From contig JAAKBF010000215.1 in the NCBI GenBank assembly GCA_012656075.1, positions 62,001 through 126,000 of the forward strand: a DNA stretch of 64,000 nucleotides, written 5' to 3'. The notes under the pieces were generated by a model. The model was not told the DNA's origin, did not search any database, and saw nothing but the letters and a program-made list of their open reading frames with translations. Both the position numbers and the translations under genes were made by a program. Position 1 is the first letter of the stretch, and every line of letters begins with the position of its first letter. The DNA comes from Phytophthora hibernalis. Taxonomy: Eukaryota; Oomycota; Peronosporomycetes; Peronosporales; Peronosporaceae. This document shows positions 20,969 to 33,109 of this stretch, in pieces.

Positions 20969-22979
20969 ATGATGCGAGCCGGGCAGGTGAACGTTAAAAC
21001 CTCGTTCAGTCGCTTTCCATCCAGCTTCACACTACGCCGTTGGCAGTCGTCAAGCTGCACGATGTCTCCACCAGCATCGCCGTCGTCTTCGGTTCGTTAT
21101 CTTCTTGGTGTTATTGCGGTACGATGTGCATACTGACTCGTGGTGTTCCCCATACAGTCAAATTCTCTCTCCATGTTGTCTCCTCACCGAGATGAGGATC
21201 CGCCCGGTTAGTGGGCCTTGCGCTCGTGGGGTCAGCAGTGGTCGGGAGAACTCGACCATTGACCTGATAACTTCACACGAGACTGGTCCTGATTCTGAGC
21301 CATCCTCTCGCACGCTTCCTCCTCGTTTGCCGAGTCCGCCTGGCAACACAACTTCGGACGCCAAACATCAGTCGGACTCGGCGGAGTGAGTGAGACTCAC
21401 CTCTCTCGAGACTCTCCTGCACGAGGAGATGACCCAGCGTCGAGATGAGAACGCTGCGTTGACTCGGCTGATTGGATTTGGGATAGCCTGCCCTCCTGAG
21501 CTGTCGAACCGTATCCAACATCACGCCGTGCTCAACTCCCGAAGCACCCAGCAAATATTGGACGCGCTGCGTGACGATTACCAGCTTGCTGATCAATCGA
21601 CAACGGTAGCCGAGCTTCAGGCCGAGCTTCACGCTGCCAGAGCCATGAATGCTGCCTTGACTTGTCGGCTAGACTCGGCTGCAGTCTCGAAGGTTGAATT
21701 TGAATATTAGCTTAAGGTAGCGCAGAAAGAGCGTGACATCTGGAAAAATTTAGGCATCCAAATCAACATATCTGCTGGGGTCACTCCGTAAGACTCTAGC
21801 CGAGTCGACTGCTGAACTTGACCAAGTGAGCAGTCTCAACACCCGAAGTCGACTCGGCTTTTTCTCACATGGCTGATTTCAAGCAACAAGTCGCGGATCG
21901 CGATAAGCACAACGAGTGGCTTCAGAATGCTATCGCCGAGAAGGACGCAGCTTTCTCCTTACTCCAGGGGATTTCCTCCAAGCATTTCCAGCAGCTCGAA
22001 GTGTCGGCTCGGGCATTGTGTGATGGTAACACCCAGTCTCTCCGTTTTGCTCGGTTGGTAATTGCCGACCAGCGCGCCGTCATCCTTCACCAGAAGCGAA
22101 TGATTCAGCGCCAAGGGTTCATCCCGATGCATGATTCACACATGGCCGCTGCTGGTGGTGGTGGCGTGGAAGCTCCGGGGTTAGCTTCAGCTGACCGCTG
22201 GAAGCAGGCGAGAATATGGCTGAAGAGGTGGGCGTACTTTGCGCCTACGAGATCCAGCGGCCGTGAGGATTTCGGGTTGGCGTAACGCCGCAACCGCTCA
22301 TGGGACTTCAACCGAATCAGAGGAGTTTGACGAAGAGCTTCGATATTCTTTGTTGGACGAGCTCGGGCGCGATCGAAACTCGACGAATAAACAGCTGAGT
22401 CAACAATATGTGTCTGAATCCTCGCGGACGTGGAAGACGCACAAGGTGCTGTTGGATCCGAGGAGGAAGCGACACCACGAGGTCGCAGGCTTAATTCGAC
22501 TGTCCGAGTCTCACCTTCAGGAATCACGGATACTTCCGAAAATTTCTCGGCTAATAAACAGGGGAGGAAAGATACAAGAAGATCAATGCTCTGCTGGGGG
22601 TCCGGACCCGTTCCTAGCTGATATCATGGCGATGTCGGACAGTGAAGATCTTCATCCTTCGACTCTAGCATACAAGTCTCCTACCCGGTCCCAATCTAAG
22701 CTTCGGACTCCACCTTCTCGTTCTGCCGCTGGGTATTTCTCGGAAGGTGACGACGCCCTCTCGGCGGAATTCGACGGGTATGATTCTCCAGCTCCACCGA
22801 GTGTCACTTCGCTTTCAATGGGCAATGCAGTGGAGCGAGGAGTCGATGTCCTTGATCAGCTCGCTGAGTCTTTACCTGCGCAGACAACTCAGCTGGATCC
22901 TCAGGTCCCGTCAACTACTGAGTCGTCCGCTGCGAGTGTACTGACTACTCTCCCCTTGAACTCGGCTCCCATCTTTTGA
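20969..22979 (+). pseudogene. Antisense coiled-coil gene of the minus-strand Gypsy relic
   Basis: The element runs on the minus strand, so this plus-strand gene is antisense to it. The start ATGATGCGAGCC at 20969 lies 17 bp from the LTR border. A 50-codon first exon ends at a GTACG donor (21119), and the acceptor is uncertain. Downstream are coiled-coil frames with heptads (LQAELHAARAMNAALTCRLD, KQQVADRDKHNEWLQNAIAE), then ARLVIADQRAVILHQKRMI, and an acidic Ser/Pro-rich part to about 22979. At least three frame changes occur. The first exon and border match the copy at 34.5 kb. Function unknown. Confidence 0.6.
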
Positions 22980-23462
<483 letters not shown>

Positions 23463-23479
23463 CGCTGGACTTCCGATTC

Positions 23480-23740
23480 GTCCCGTACCTACAGTTCCAG
23501 CTTCCACCTCAGTGATTACTTATCACTCAGCTAGCCTCCATCAGGTGACTCGGCTACGGGCTTGTTCTGATCCACAGGCTCAGGCTTCAGCTCGGCTGGA
23601 TCGTCCTGCTAGATCGGTGGAATTGAAATCGCCTTCTGGTAGTCTCTTGCGTATGACCGCGGACACTGCACGTCAAGTGTATGCTCAGCTACTTGAAACT
23701 CTTGGTGCGTTAGACACCTGTTATTCCCACCGCATGTGAA
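23480..23740 (+). pseudogene. Continuation of Gypsy relic after the NUMT
   Basis: A GC-rich frame (RPARSVELKSPSGSLLRM, then DTARQVYAQLLETLGALDT) resumes with the same composition as the sequence left of the mitochondrial insert, consistent with one relic split by it. Confidence 0.4.
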
Positions 23741-25569
23741 GATGACGTCGTGGCTTAGGTGGTGGCGATTCATGTACCAGAGATGCAGCAGGAAGCTGGG
23801 GTGCAGCCTTCAACCGGAGTACAATCGCTGTTGTTTCCCAGGACGTGTAGTGTGAAATTTAAATGAATATTTGAATTGGGTTTGAGTGGCCCATCAACTG
23901 GTCAGTGTGTAATGAAAAAAATAAATCCCACCTTGCTTTGCCATTTTGTAATTTGGTTCCAATTGGCTCAGAAATGAAGCGAAATCCCTTAAAACTAAGC
24001 TTAGCGGCTTCTGAGTGGATACATGCCGCTGCTTGTCTGCCAACACAAAAATTGGTGTCGGGTCAAGGACTTTCCGTTAGCATATCGCTGGTGGCCCATG
24101 AATTGGTAAACCATGTTAAGTGAACCTTCTTGGGTCCCAAGTTGGGTCGAGCCTCATGTCCTGCTGCAACGGTATGCACTACTCGTCACGCAAACGCATT
24201 ACCACTGTACATGTTGCACAGTTTGATCAGACAGCGCAACCATCCGCAGCTGAAGCTGTGAGAGCTGGTTCAGCTGCCGCAGCAGGAACTGCTACAACAG
24301 CTAGTTGTACATGAGCTCATTGGTTGCGCTAACCATCCGGCAGACAGCACACACAAACCGTACAATAGAGCAGAGTGCAGGATTCATTTCAGGGCAACGA
24401 AAGGTTACACGCGTACTAGCTGTCCCGTGTGGATTATGGCGAAGATAGTTGCGACTCGCAATAAAAAGTAAATCAACTTGCGAGACAATGCGGCACTGAT
24501 GTCGACCATGCTCCTGTTGTCCATACACAGGTTCGGGATCCTGCCCTTGACAGCAGTGCGCGATGCGAATCAAGGGTAGCTTCGAGCAGACGTGACGCTT
24601 TCGTTAGCGTGTTCTGCCGTGTTTGAGGTACCGGTCCGTGCCGAAGTCATGCGTGCAACTACTTACAGGTATACGCACTCTCTTTTGGGAGCATATGTTG
24701 TTACATATTAGTAGATTTTCAGTTAGATAAGGTAATTCCTCTTCTGACGTCGTGCAGTTGCTCTGGACCGTATCTTGGAGGTTGAGCTGTTGAAGATGGT
24801 AAGAGGTCCGTTTCCAAGGACCTTGTTCAAGTGGGAGCACATATACCGACCACAAGCGGGTTAAGCTTTATTAAGAGTTTCGCCGTCAGGGTCAAGGCCC
24901 GAATATTCGGCCGACAAGGCTTATCCAAGAAAGTATCTTGGTCGTTCCTAGCCAGCACTAACTTTGGCGCATCCATCTCTACTAATCCCCACACTGTGGT
25001 TCGAAGCGACTGGCATTCCTCGATTCTCGATGCAAAGCGACCTCACCATCAATACAAGGAGCAATGAGCCCAATCGAATGAAATTGAGCAACAGAATGAT
25101 AGGAGAGCTGCTCCATCGTATCGCCTTACGAGATATATATCACGGTCAATTTGATTCGCAACGCAGCTTATTGCGGAACCAATCGGTTTGTCTAGTCTCC
25201 ATTGCCTGCTCAAACGTAGTGTTGGTAAACGTAGACTTACCGGAAGGAGGCGCACGTATACTGCGCTTGTCAGTACATGCGACGTCAGCAGTGCCGACGC
25301 ATGCACCGTCAACAACTGCAATAAGCGCGTTCATTTCCATGGTGTGCTTAGATGATTTGGTTGGTGTGATGCTGACTGGATGGTGGACAGGGGGCTGGCT
25401 CAATGGTGCTGTGGCAGGCACAGCAAATGTTTCTGTTCTGAAAAGTCGTGTCACGAGGCACAAAATGGTACGGGGTACCAGTTACGGTTGCCCAATCAAA
25501 TTGCAGCGTTGGTATTGCTAGCACACGTACTGCCACTTGAACAAGTGCCCAACGCCTTGAGTCAAGGCG
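23741..25569. other. No gene recognised
   Basis: Mixed composition with many short open frames on both strands and none with recognisable motifs. A perfect 12-bp inverted repeat with a one-base loop (CCAACGCCTTGA, 25549-25573) closes this stretch. Confidence 0.35.
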
Positions 25570-25953
25570 TTGGAAACGACTTCTTCCCAGCACCGTTGGA
25601 AACTGACCAGCGTTATGCCAATCCTAATTGCAATAATATAATAGGAAAAAGTGTACCAAACAATTTCAATAATTTAATTGGGTACTATTGTAATGGAAGC
25701 AACAATGACTCGATAAGTGTATGTACACGATTTATGTGTGATACATGGATTATACATAGTTTATCTCTTTACAAAAAGTAGAGATCACTACAATATTGTT
25801 ATTGTATGATTATAATTGTGGACCAACTGCACATCTCAATCATTTTTCAATATAAATTAGCACAACTCTGCTTCTCCCCAGCGCCTTATTTCGAGTGCAG
25901 TCTGTCTGCCCGAAAATAAGGCGCTAGGAAGAAGTCCGTTTGCAACGGCACTG
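25570..25953. mobile_element. Possible 384-bp MITE
   Basis: The left end GTTGGAAACGACTTCTTCCC and right end (read inverted) GTTGCAAACGGACTTCTTCC match with few differences over about 24 bp. The interior is AT-rich and non-coding. A stem AGCGCCTTATTT / AAATAAGGCGCT at 25880-25927 lies near the right end. No target duplication is evident. Confidence 0.4.
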
Positions 25954-27756
25954 GTACTACTATTCGCCCGTCCGGGGAAGGATCATGAGGCTAGATCCGC
26001 ACGCACCCGTCCGTTTCTAACATACGGCATACTGTATAATAACTGTTCATTCTTGCAACTCGGATTGCAACTCTCGTTTGATTGGCTAAAACTAACACAG
26101 TCATTGACAGGGGAAAAGTGCCCATCGAAACGAGTGTGGAGTTCCGAGTAGCTTGGGGTGGCTCACAATTATCATGAAAGCTACCAATAGCTGTATAAAT
26201 CTTACAGTTATGCCGCATAAACACCACATTGCAACCAAATCGAATCTGTGGGAGCTACAAAACGGCTCGCTCTCCGTCGTGCGAAGCCATCCAGCCGCGT
26301 CAACGACTGCTGTAGAGCAGACCCGTAACAGTAGCCCATTGACGTACTGCCTCGTACGCATTTGACTCTACTACCTTGACGCTTAAAACAGATATAGAGG
26401 TTTAGATTTTCCCCGTCAGAAGTTAGCCCCGACCTGGTCGTGTCGACGATAGGCCTCCCAAGTCTGTGATCTCTACGTCTAACATGACCCAAACGACCTG
26501 CTCTATCATTTGTGCAAAGTCGTAGGAGTACATACCGGCGTCCTCGTACGGCATGAGATGGCTTACACCAACCAGGCGTGGCGATGTATCGGGGCCTTCG
26601 TGCATTAATGCTGCTTCGCCACACGTTGTATTTGTTTGCAGCCTCCATTTGGTTCCGTTTGCAACCCTGACTACAATAAAGTTCGGATTCAGTAATACAC
26701 GCCGATTCGATCTGACAGGGTAAAACCTAAACTCACATATTTTGAAATGACTTGGAAATTGTATGTATTTTTTACGATCGTTAAATTTAAATTATCCTCG
26801 AATTTTGAAAATTTTTATATAGCAAGCGACCTTTTACCACTGACTCATTGAATCCGTACTTTATGTTAGTTTTTGACTTGTCTTTTGTAAAGGATTGGGT
26901 TGCAAACTTAGGCTAAACTTGCTACAGCGTGAGCGACTAAAATTGTAGACGGCACTTTGGCGCCGTACCAGCCATAATCCTGGATGACACGGTACAGCCA
27001 GCCAAGCAGCAATGACGATCGTCAGAAATACAACCCCGGTTGCAAACGGCTGGTACTGTACCGGTATTTTAAATTGTTTCATACTGAACACGCCGTAATC
27101 CTAATTTTATATGTACAGTATTAACCTTTCCAGACGGGGAGCTGAAAATAACATGTAAACTGCAAATGATATATAATTAGACTTGATCTGTGTATGCAGT
27201 CAGGTGTAGGTGAAGGCAACACAGGCGGGTCCGTGATAAAAATGTGCTAATGCTGTACACAAGCTGCATAATAGCACAATTAGTTTCGGTTCACGCTGAA
27301 TAATGCAACTTATAACTCAAAGAGACGAGGCAGCTAACCAAACCTGCAGAACAGAAACTGATGATGCTGCGGAGCAAATTTCCCAAAATTCAGAAATCAA
27401 TACTTCCCATACAAAAACTAACATACAGAGTTGGTGTGTCACCCCTACATGTGACGCGATCTCTTGGCGCCATGATCGGTCTCTATGCACCATACAAAAC
27501 TCAGATGATGCAACCGGCTGCTGCAGAAGCAATCACTTGACACGCACACTTCCACGCAAAAATAGGGCATCAAGAATGCAGAACAGGATGTTTGTCCAGG
27601 ATGCAGTTTACGATGGGAACGTCTGTGCACAGACAACCCAATACAATATCCAAGGGGCCTTGCAGATAAACACTTGCATTCATCCGTTCAATGCGAACCC
27701 GCTTAGCTAATTCCTGAATAAATGCAGTTTTAATGACAGCCTTATATGCAGCTTAC
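25954..27756. other. No gene recognised; possible degraded transposon
   Basis: Minus-strand frames at 25991-26648 read plausibly (GVSHLMPYEDAGMYSYDF, MVFMRHNCKIYTAIGSF) and are split by stops and frame changes. They lie upstream of the PiggyBac-like relic only in the sense of neighbourhood, and I could not assign them. The rest is AT-rich. Confidence 0.3.
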
Positions 27757-28490
27757 TTACATACTATGGAGTTGTGTGGCGCCTTTTCTGAGAATCTGGA
27801 GTGCCCGGCGTTGATGGCGTTCCTGGTAAAGCCTGCGTCGAACGCGGATCCTCCACAGCTTGCTATTCAGCCATTCTTGGTGCCAGATATCCCAGCATGT
27901 CATAGTTGTTCCACGTACGTTGCGCCGAGCCTTGATGCAGCGATACCCACGCGATTGCAATCTTTGCAGAAGTACGTCGTCGTCGCTGCGTGCTTATTGT
28001 CAGTTCGCAGGGCAGAGCACACCTTGCAGGTACGTTGTCACCTCTTCGGCTGAGAGTCTGAGCTGCGCCATTCACCAAACAGATGTACAGCATGCAAGGA
28101 CAACTTCTGTGCACCGACCGAAAACGTAGCGTGGAGTTGCTGAAGATACTTGCGTACCAAATGTATCCCCCTCGTACATGTCCGTGGCTTGGAGTTGGGT
28201 CAGCTGCAAATGGATCTTGATCATATACTTGACGTGTGGCAGCAGTCACGACCGTTTGTTTTTGTGGTAGGCCTTGTGCACGATGTAGCCATTGATATAG
28301 CTGGTCATCAACGTCCACGCTCCCCATGAACGCATGATAGCCTTTTACAACACGAGGACACCCAGACCGTCGGGTGACTCGATCAATCTCCAGACTTCCA
28401 CCAGTACAGAGAAAATGAACCGAACGCGAATCCCACCAACTTATGGCCGTCATATTGGGAACGAGTTTCGAGCGAGCAAGCTTGAATGTA
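27757..28490 (-). pseudogene. PiggyBac-like transposase (DDE_Tnp_1_7) C-terminal relic
   Basis: The minus strand reads NMTAISWWDSRSVHFLCTG, then PRVVKGYHAFMGSVDVDDQL, the WWD-R-V and YH-MG-VD-DQ signatures of the piggyBac-like DDE_Tnp_1_7 family. Further on, in another frame, comes TCWDIWHQEWLN, the usual C-terminal end. The middle is frame-shifted. No N-terminal half was recognised upstream, where a Copia fragment abuts at about 28490. Confidence 0.75.
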
Positions 28491-29130
28491 ACGCGTGGAA
28501 TAGTAGTACACGGCAATACTCAAACGTACGGTATTGATTATAAAGAGGTATTCGCTCCTGTAGCTCGATATGAGTCGCTACGCCTATTACTCGCGCTTGC
28601 TACAATTCTAGGGCTGTACCTGCATCAAATGGATGTTTCTACAGCATTCCTAAATGGTGTCTTCAGTGAGAGTATCTAAATGAGACAGCCACTGGGTTTC
28701 GAAATGTAAGCGGACATCTAGTTTGTAAGAGACAGAAAAGTATATAAGGCCTGAAACAGGCCCCTCGAATTTGGTATGAAGTGCTCAATGCATTTTTACA
28801 GAATTTAGGCTTTTTAGATGCATTGCTTGTATCTAAAAGGTGGGAGGTTAAAGGCGTCCAGCACATACTAATTGTGTGCGTATATGTGGACAATCTGACA
28901 ATTGCAGGCTCTCGTTTGAGCTCTATAAATCAGCTTAAGGCTAAATTGTCTGCGAAATTCGCTATGAAAGACCTAGGCGAGTTGCACTACTTGCTTAAAA
29001 TGGAGATCAACAGAGATCTGGATAAGAAGACACTTTGTTTGTCGCAACAAAAAGTATATTAATGACCTTCTCGAAAAGTTTGAGATGCGGAACTGTAATA
29101 TAGTACCCCCACCACATGCCAAAACGGAAG
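28491..29130 (+). pseudogene. Ty1/Copia reverse transcriptase fragment
   Basis: Reads TYGIDYKEVFAPVARYESLR, LHQMDVSTAFLNG, then after stops VCVYVDNLTIAG and MKDLGELHYLLKMEI, the conserved Copia RT order. The catalytic YVDD box is YVDN here, and stops occur after FSESI and further on, so it is inactive. No LTR, integrase or gag is associated. Confidence 0.85.
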
Positions 29131-29159
29131 CGTTAGAGGGATTAATGCCGCAGCGGAAA

Positions 29160-30311
29160 AGCATAAGCAGGACTTATCAGCAGAAGCAAGCACCAGTGTG
29201 TCGACATCAAGGTCGTGGAGCGCGGCGTGGCAACACAGAGTAGAGTTTCCCGCTTCAAGCTCGCGACCTGATATTCGAGGGCTTGCGCTTGAGGCGGCAC
29301 CGAGCCGGACAAGGCTCGGTCGGAAGCTTCAAGTGCGGCCCGATGCTTCGCCACCTGCTCAGTGTAGGTCATCAAGCCAGCCTTGAATCACTCACGCTCC
29401 TGATGAATCAACCTCTGCGCCGAAGTCACCGAAGCCTCGGCAGCTGTGGAGGGAGCAGCCCAAGCCTTCACGATGCGGTTGTGATTATCAATGGCGGAGT
29501 TGGCCGTGCGAAGCTGCTGGATAGCCTGGTCGCGCTCTTGGCGGAGGTCTTCCAGGGCGTCATGGGTCCGACTCTCTTCGCTCAAAACTTGAGCACTGAA
29601 CCGCTCAAACGTCTCCCGCTCTTGCGTCTCGACGTGGAGCCGGTCCTCGGTGTCGGCGAGTTGGACCTTCAGCTCAGAAATCTCGATGCGGAGGTCGACG
29701 ACGAGCTAGGACTCGCCTGGAGAGAGCTGGGGAGGTGCCACAGCAGCCGACAAGACCTCACCGTGGTCTTTGGCACTTCCCATGCGGTTATCGAGCTACA
29801 CCGACGACGGCCTGCCCAGCAGCAGGAGACACTACTCTACGAGGGCTGGAACCGAAGGCTCGGTCATTGTTGCCGGAGGCTGAGAGGCAGTGGCGGCGAC
29901 GATCTGACACCCCACCGAGACGAGGCGAGTCGCGTCGGAGCCTGGAGGCCCGGAAGTTGACGCAGGAGTTCCGCGGAGCAGGTAGGCCAGGACAGGCGAG
30001 GCCTCTGGCGAAGAGGGCGGTTTCACGGGGACAACCCGCCAAGAGCGCCACGACCGGCTTGTGGGGCGTCGAGCGTGCGCTGGGGCGGTGGTACCGAGGT
30101 TCCAGCAGAGTCTGCGGCGTTGACCGGAGCATCGGCAGCTCCCTGCGAGCTTGCCTGCCTGAAAGTCGAGGAATGGCAGAATGAAGCGAAAGGAGGTGCT
30201 CAAGGCATACAGGCAGATCAAGATGAAGCAAATCGTACCTCGTCGGCCGGGTCGATGGCTCGGAGAGCGTGCGGCTGTGGCATTGCTGAGAAGACGCGAC
30301 AGAGGAACCAT
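29160..30311 (-). pseudogene. Antisense coiled-coil gene of Gypsy relic (copy next to LTR1)
   Basis: This matches 41840-43021 in the same orientation. Start ATG at 30311 (MVPLSRLLSNATAA), donor GTACGA at 30238, acceptor TTTCAG at 30159, an 80-nt intron. After it come a Pro/Ser/Thr-rich part (SPVLAYLLRGTPAS, RLVSVGCQ) and coiled coil (EESRTHDALEDLRQERDQ), with several frame changes. It lies just inside the LTR at 30504 and is antisense to the retroelement. The homologous first exon and intron at 42.9 kb support the structure. Confidence 0.6.
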
Positions 30312-30503
30312 GGAGAGGAGATGCGAGACGTCACGACGTGCACTACTTGCGAAACTTTGCGTCGAGGCGGGGGCAGTTGTGGAGTTGGGATTTGGGAGGG
30401 CTCGGCCGCCAGTATATTTAGTTGCCTTTGCTGGCGAAAAGTGACCAGCGTGCTCTGATTGGCGGATTACATTCACCGCGCCACAGTGGCCGAGGCAGCA
30501 TAG

Positions 30504-31258
30504 TGAACGAGTTTCGGGTGGGTAGATTAAACCCCGGCCGAGGGAACGAACCCTCGTCTGTACCCACTCCAGTTTCGTACCCTCGGTCTTATAGAGCCGG
30601 GTACGGGATAACATACTGGGATCTATTCACACTGGATATTTGTATTTACGTAAAGGACTAGCTACAGGATTGACTACAGAGAGCCATAGATCAACAGAAA
30701 AAACAGCAGGCTTCCCCACAAGTCACCAAGGGTCAAGTCCGTCTTCAGTAAGTCTAGCTAGATTATCTTATGGTCTGGATACACTCGGCTACGTGGGATG
30801 CCCGTCAGCTAACTCAAAGTACATTGAACCGAGGGTTTGTTGCTGGTCAGTCTAACAGATTAGAGTGGCCGAGTGTTGGAAGCGACAAAGAGCGTCGACT
30901 TCCATATATTATAGTGGGACCGAGTTTTCCAAATATATTTTACTACCCGCCGAGGTTTAACCTCGGCAAACCCGTATTAGTGTTTACAGCCGGTACCCTT
31001 TCTTCTGAGGGGCTGCGGGGTTCGCGCGAAAGCGAAATATTGCATACTAACCCTCGCTCGTGGCTAGTGGGACAGGTTTTGGAGTTGACCTAATACACCG
31101 AGGTATACAGAGGGTTTACAGCCAACCCGGCGTAAGGGATCGATCCTGGTCTTCAGGTATTGATCCAACGCTCGTTGACCTGACAAGGGAAGCGAGTGTT
31201 GCTGGTGGGACTCATACCATTTGGTAGCGACAATTTCTGCGTGATCCTACACGACAAC
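30504..31258 (+). repeat. LTR1 of Gypsy family A
   Basis: About 755 bp, matched by 43213-43871 (same orientation) and 40678-41659 (inverted). Shared blocks: TATAGAGCCGGGTACGGGAT, ACATACTGGGATCT, GGTCAAGTCCGTCTT, ACTACCCGCCGAGGTTT, TCCAACGCTCGTTGACC. The left border is set where the three copies begin to align; the right border is the primer-binding site. Confidence 0.75.
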
Positions 31259-31276
31259 TGGTGCCGCGACCCGGGA
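31259..31276 (+). other. Primer-binding site of Gypsy family A
   Basis: TGGTGCCGCGACCCGGGA directly follows LTR1. It begins TGG, complementary to the CCA end of a tRNA, and has the same 18 bases as the sites at 40660-40677 (inverted) and 46171-46188. The primer tRNA would end GTCGCGGCACCA. Confidence 0.75.
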
Positions 31277-32962
31277 TTGGGATCTTGGTTATATATTGGT
31301 TTTACCCTAACGAGCATTTGAGAGAAGAAAGGAGAGAAGAAAAGAGAAATGGCGAACGGAGTGAAGTCAGCGGGACCAGAAACGCCGATGAAGTGAAGTC
31401 GGACGCGCACCGAGGATTCGATGCGCTCCAGTTCGCCGTTCGCGACGCTAAGTACATTGGTGCCGGCCAACGAGAGTTCGGACAAATTTGACGAGCAAAT
31501 GTACTACTCTGATGTCAATTAAGAAGATGAAGAAGATAACATGGAAGAGACGGCAGCGATGACCGAGCTTTTGGAAGCCGCTGTGGTATCCGCAGGACGC
31601 AGCGGAGGGGTGAGGTCGCTCGCGCGAAACCTCACCGAGGAATTGGACGAAGTGGCTGGTCTTGAACCAGCTCACGGGGACAATCAAGATGAAGCCAACG
31701 ATATGCGGTCGTCGGTGATAGCCGAGGATGCGAATCCTCGGTCGAGTGGGGGCCGGCCTCCTCTTGATTGCCGCCAATAGAGTCCTCGGCCAGTGTCTGG
31801 AAGTAGATCGGACGGCTTGTCGATACTGCGATCTTCGCGATCGGACGACGGGTATTACTTCCTCGACGTCGATAAGGAAATCTCGATGAGACATTCCGCT
31901 CGACGAGCTCATAAGAGGACCACCCGATGACGGCTGAGGAGGAGACAGTGAATCGCTGGTCTGGCTCGGCGAAATTCCCAGCTCAATGTCACCAGAGGAA
32001 GCGACCCCCGCCACCTTCGGCGAAGCTGGAATAGGTGAACCATCCAATGCATCTTCGTCAAGGACGTCTACCTCGGCGAGCACAGCCTGAGTAATGCAAG
32101 CAGAATTTTTGCTGCTGCTCGGGAGGGGCAACGTCGAGGGGATCACTGATATGCTCTGAAATAAATTTCAGAGAACTCCCTCCTGTAGGTTTCTCTATTA
32201 ATCAGTGAGAAGGGCAGAACATGGCTGCCTTGCAGCAAAAACCAGTCCGTCAAATCTCGCATTTTGCCTAGAGCGCGTGTCCCTTGGCGTACTTGAAGGC
32301 TCCGTACCGGAGTCCGTTCGAGGCCTCGTAAACGGGAATGGCTGGCTCTGGGATACCTTGCGTACAGCGAAAAGAGCCGTTTGCTAAGATTTGGGGATCA
32401 ACCAGTTAAAAGGGCATTCGATGCTTTTTGAGCGGGATCCCAGAGGAGGAGGCACTGTAGGGCTAGTCGAGGCCGGAACGGAGACTACGGAACTCAGCCA
32501 AGGAGTCACCACGGAAGTAGACGAACACGACGAGACCCCTAGTGAGGCCGACTCTATCGACGAGTCAGTGGAGGCCATGTTGGACTCGGCGAAGAACTTA
32601 TACGACCGAGCGAGGAGCTCGTGGCCAGAGATAAACTCACCAAGACGGCTGAAGAACTCGCCAAGTCTGGATCAATGGAGGTCGACGAGTCTGCCCCAAG
32701 ATCGGGCGACTCGGCGACTTCGACCTCGGCCCCATCGACTTCGACCGGATTCTCGTTGTGAGGAGGCCTTAGCGAGTGTCACTGGGGGTATTAACCGCTA
32801 GAATTGGCGCGGCTAAGACCAGCTGCCGGAGAGCGGAGACGACGCCGCCCTGGGATAGGCAGCAAAGACGCATGCTCGGCCACCATTTCCGCCCGGAGTA
32901 ACGTCGACGCGTCGAAACCCTCCTCGCCAGGCACGGGACGTTCAAACGCGCCGCGAGAATCG
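31277..32962 (+). pseudogene. Gag-like 5' internal region of Gypsy family A (arm 1)
   Basis: This lies after the PBS in element orientation. Plus-strand frames are acidic and disordered (DKFDEQMYYSDVN, EETAAMTELLEAAVV, EVDEHDETPSEADSIDES), broken by stops. A nearly identical inverted copy is at 38988-40659; one stretch of about 137 residues is the same in both. An unusually long minus-strand frame (232 codons, 31448-32146) is also kept open in the other copy (226 codons). No reverse transcriptase follows. Confidence 0.6.
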
Positions 32963-33109
32963 CTGGATACCTTTCGCCGAGCTCGCCCAAGCCGGAATGG
33001 CAGGGCCCGAAGATAACCCGCTCGACGAGCTCGCTGGACGGATCGAGAGAGTAACTTCACAGGACCGGCGCGAAGAACGAACCTCAAGCGGCTCGGGGAA
33101 GCGCTAGGC
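32963..33109. other. Junction between arm 1 and Gypsy family B relic
   Basis: The inverted-repeat similarity with 38988 ends at 32962. The following 150 bp are GC-rich and precede the family B antisense gene. No separate feature is seen. Confidence 0.35.

Noticed and set aside
25380..25781. Plus-strand 133-codon frame
   Set aside because: No motif, low-complexity Asn-rich end caused by AT-rich sequence, and it overlaps a probable MITE.
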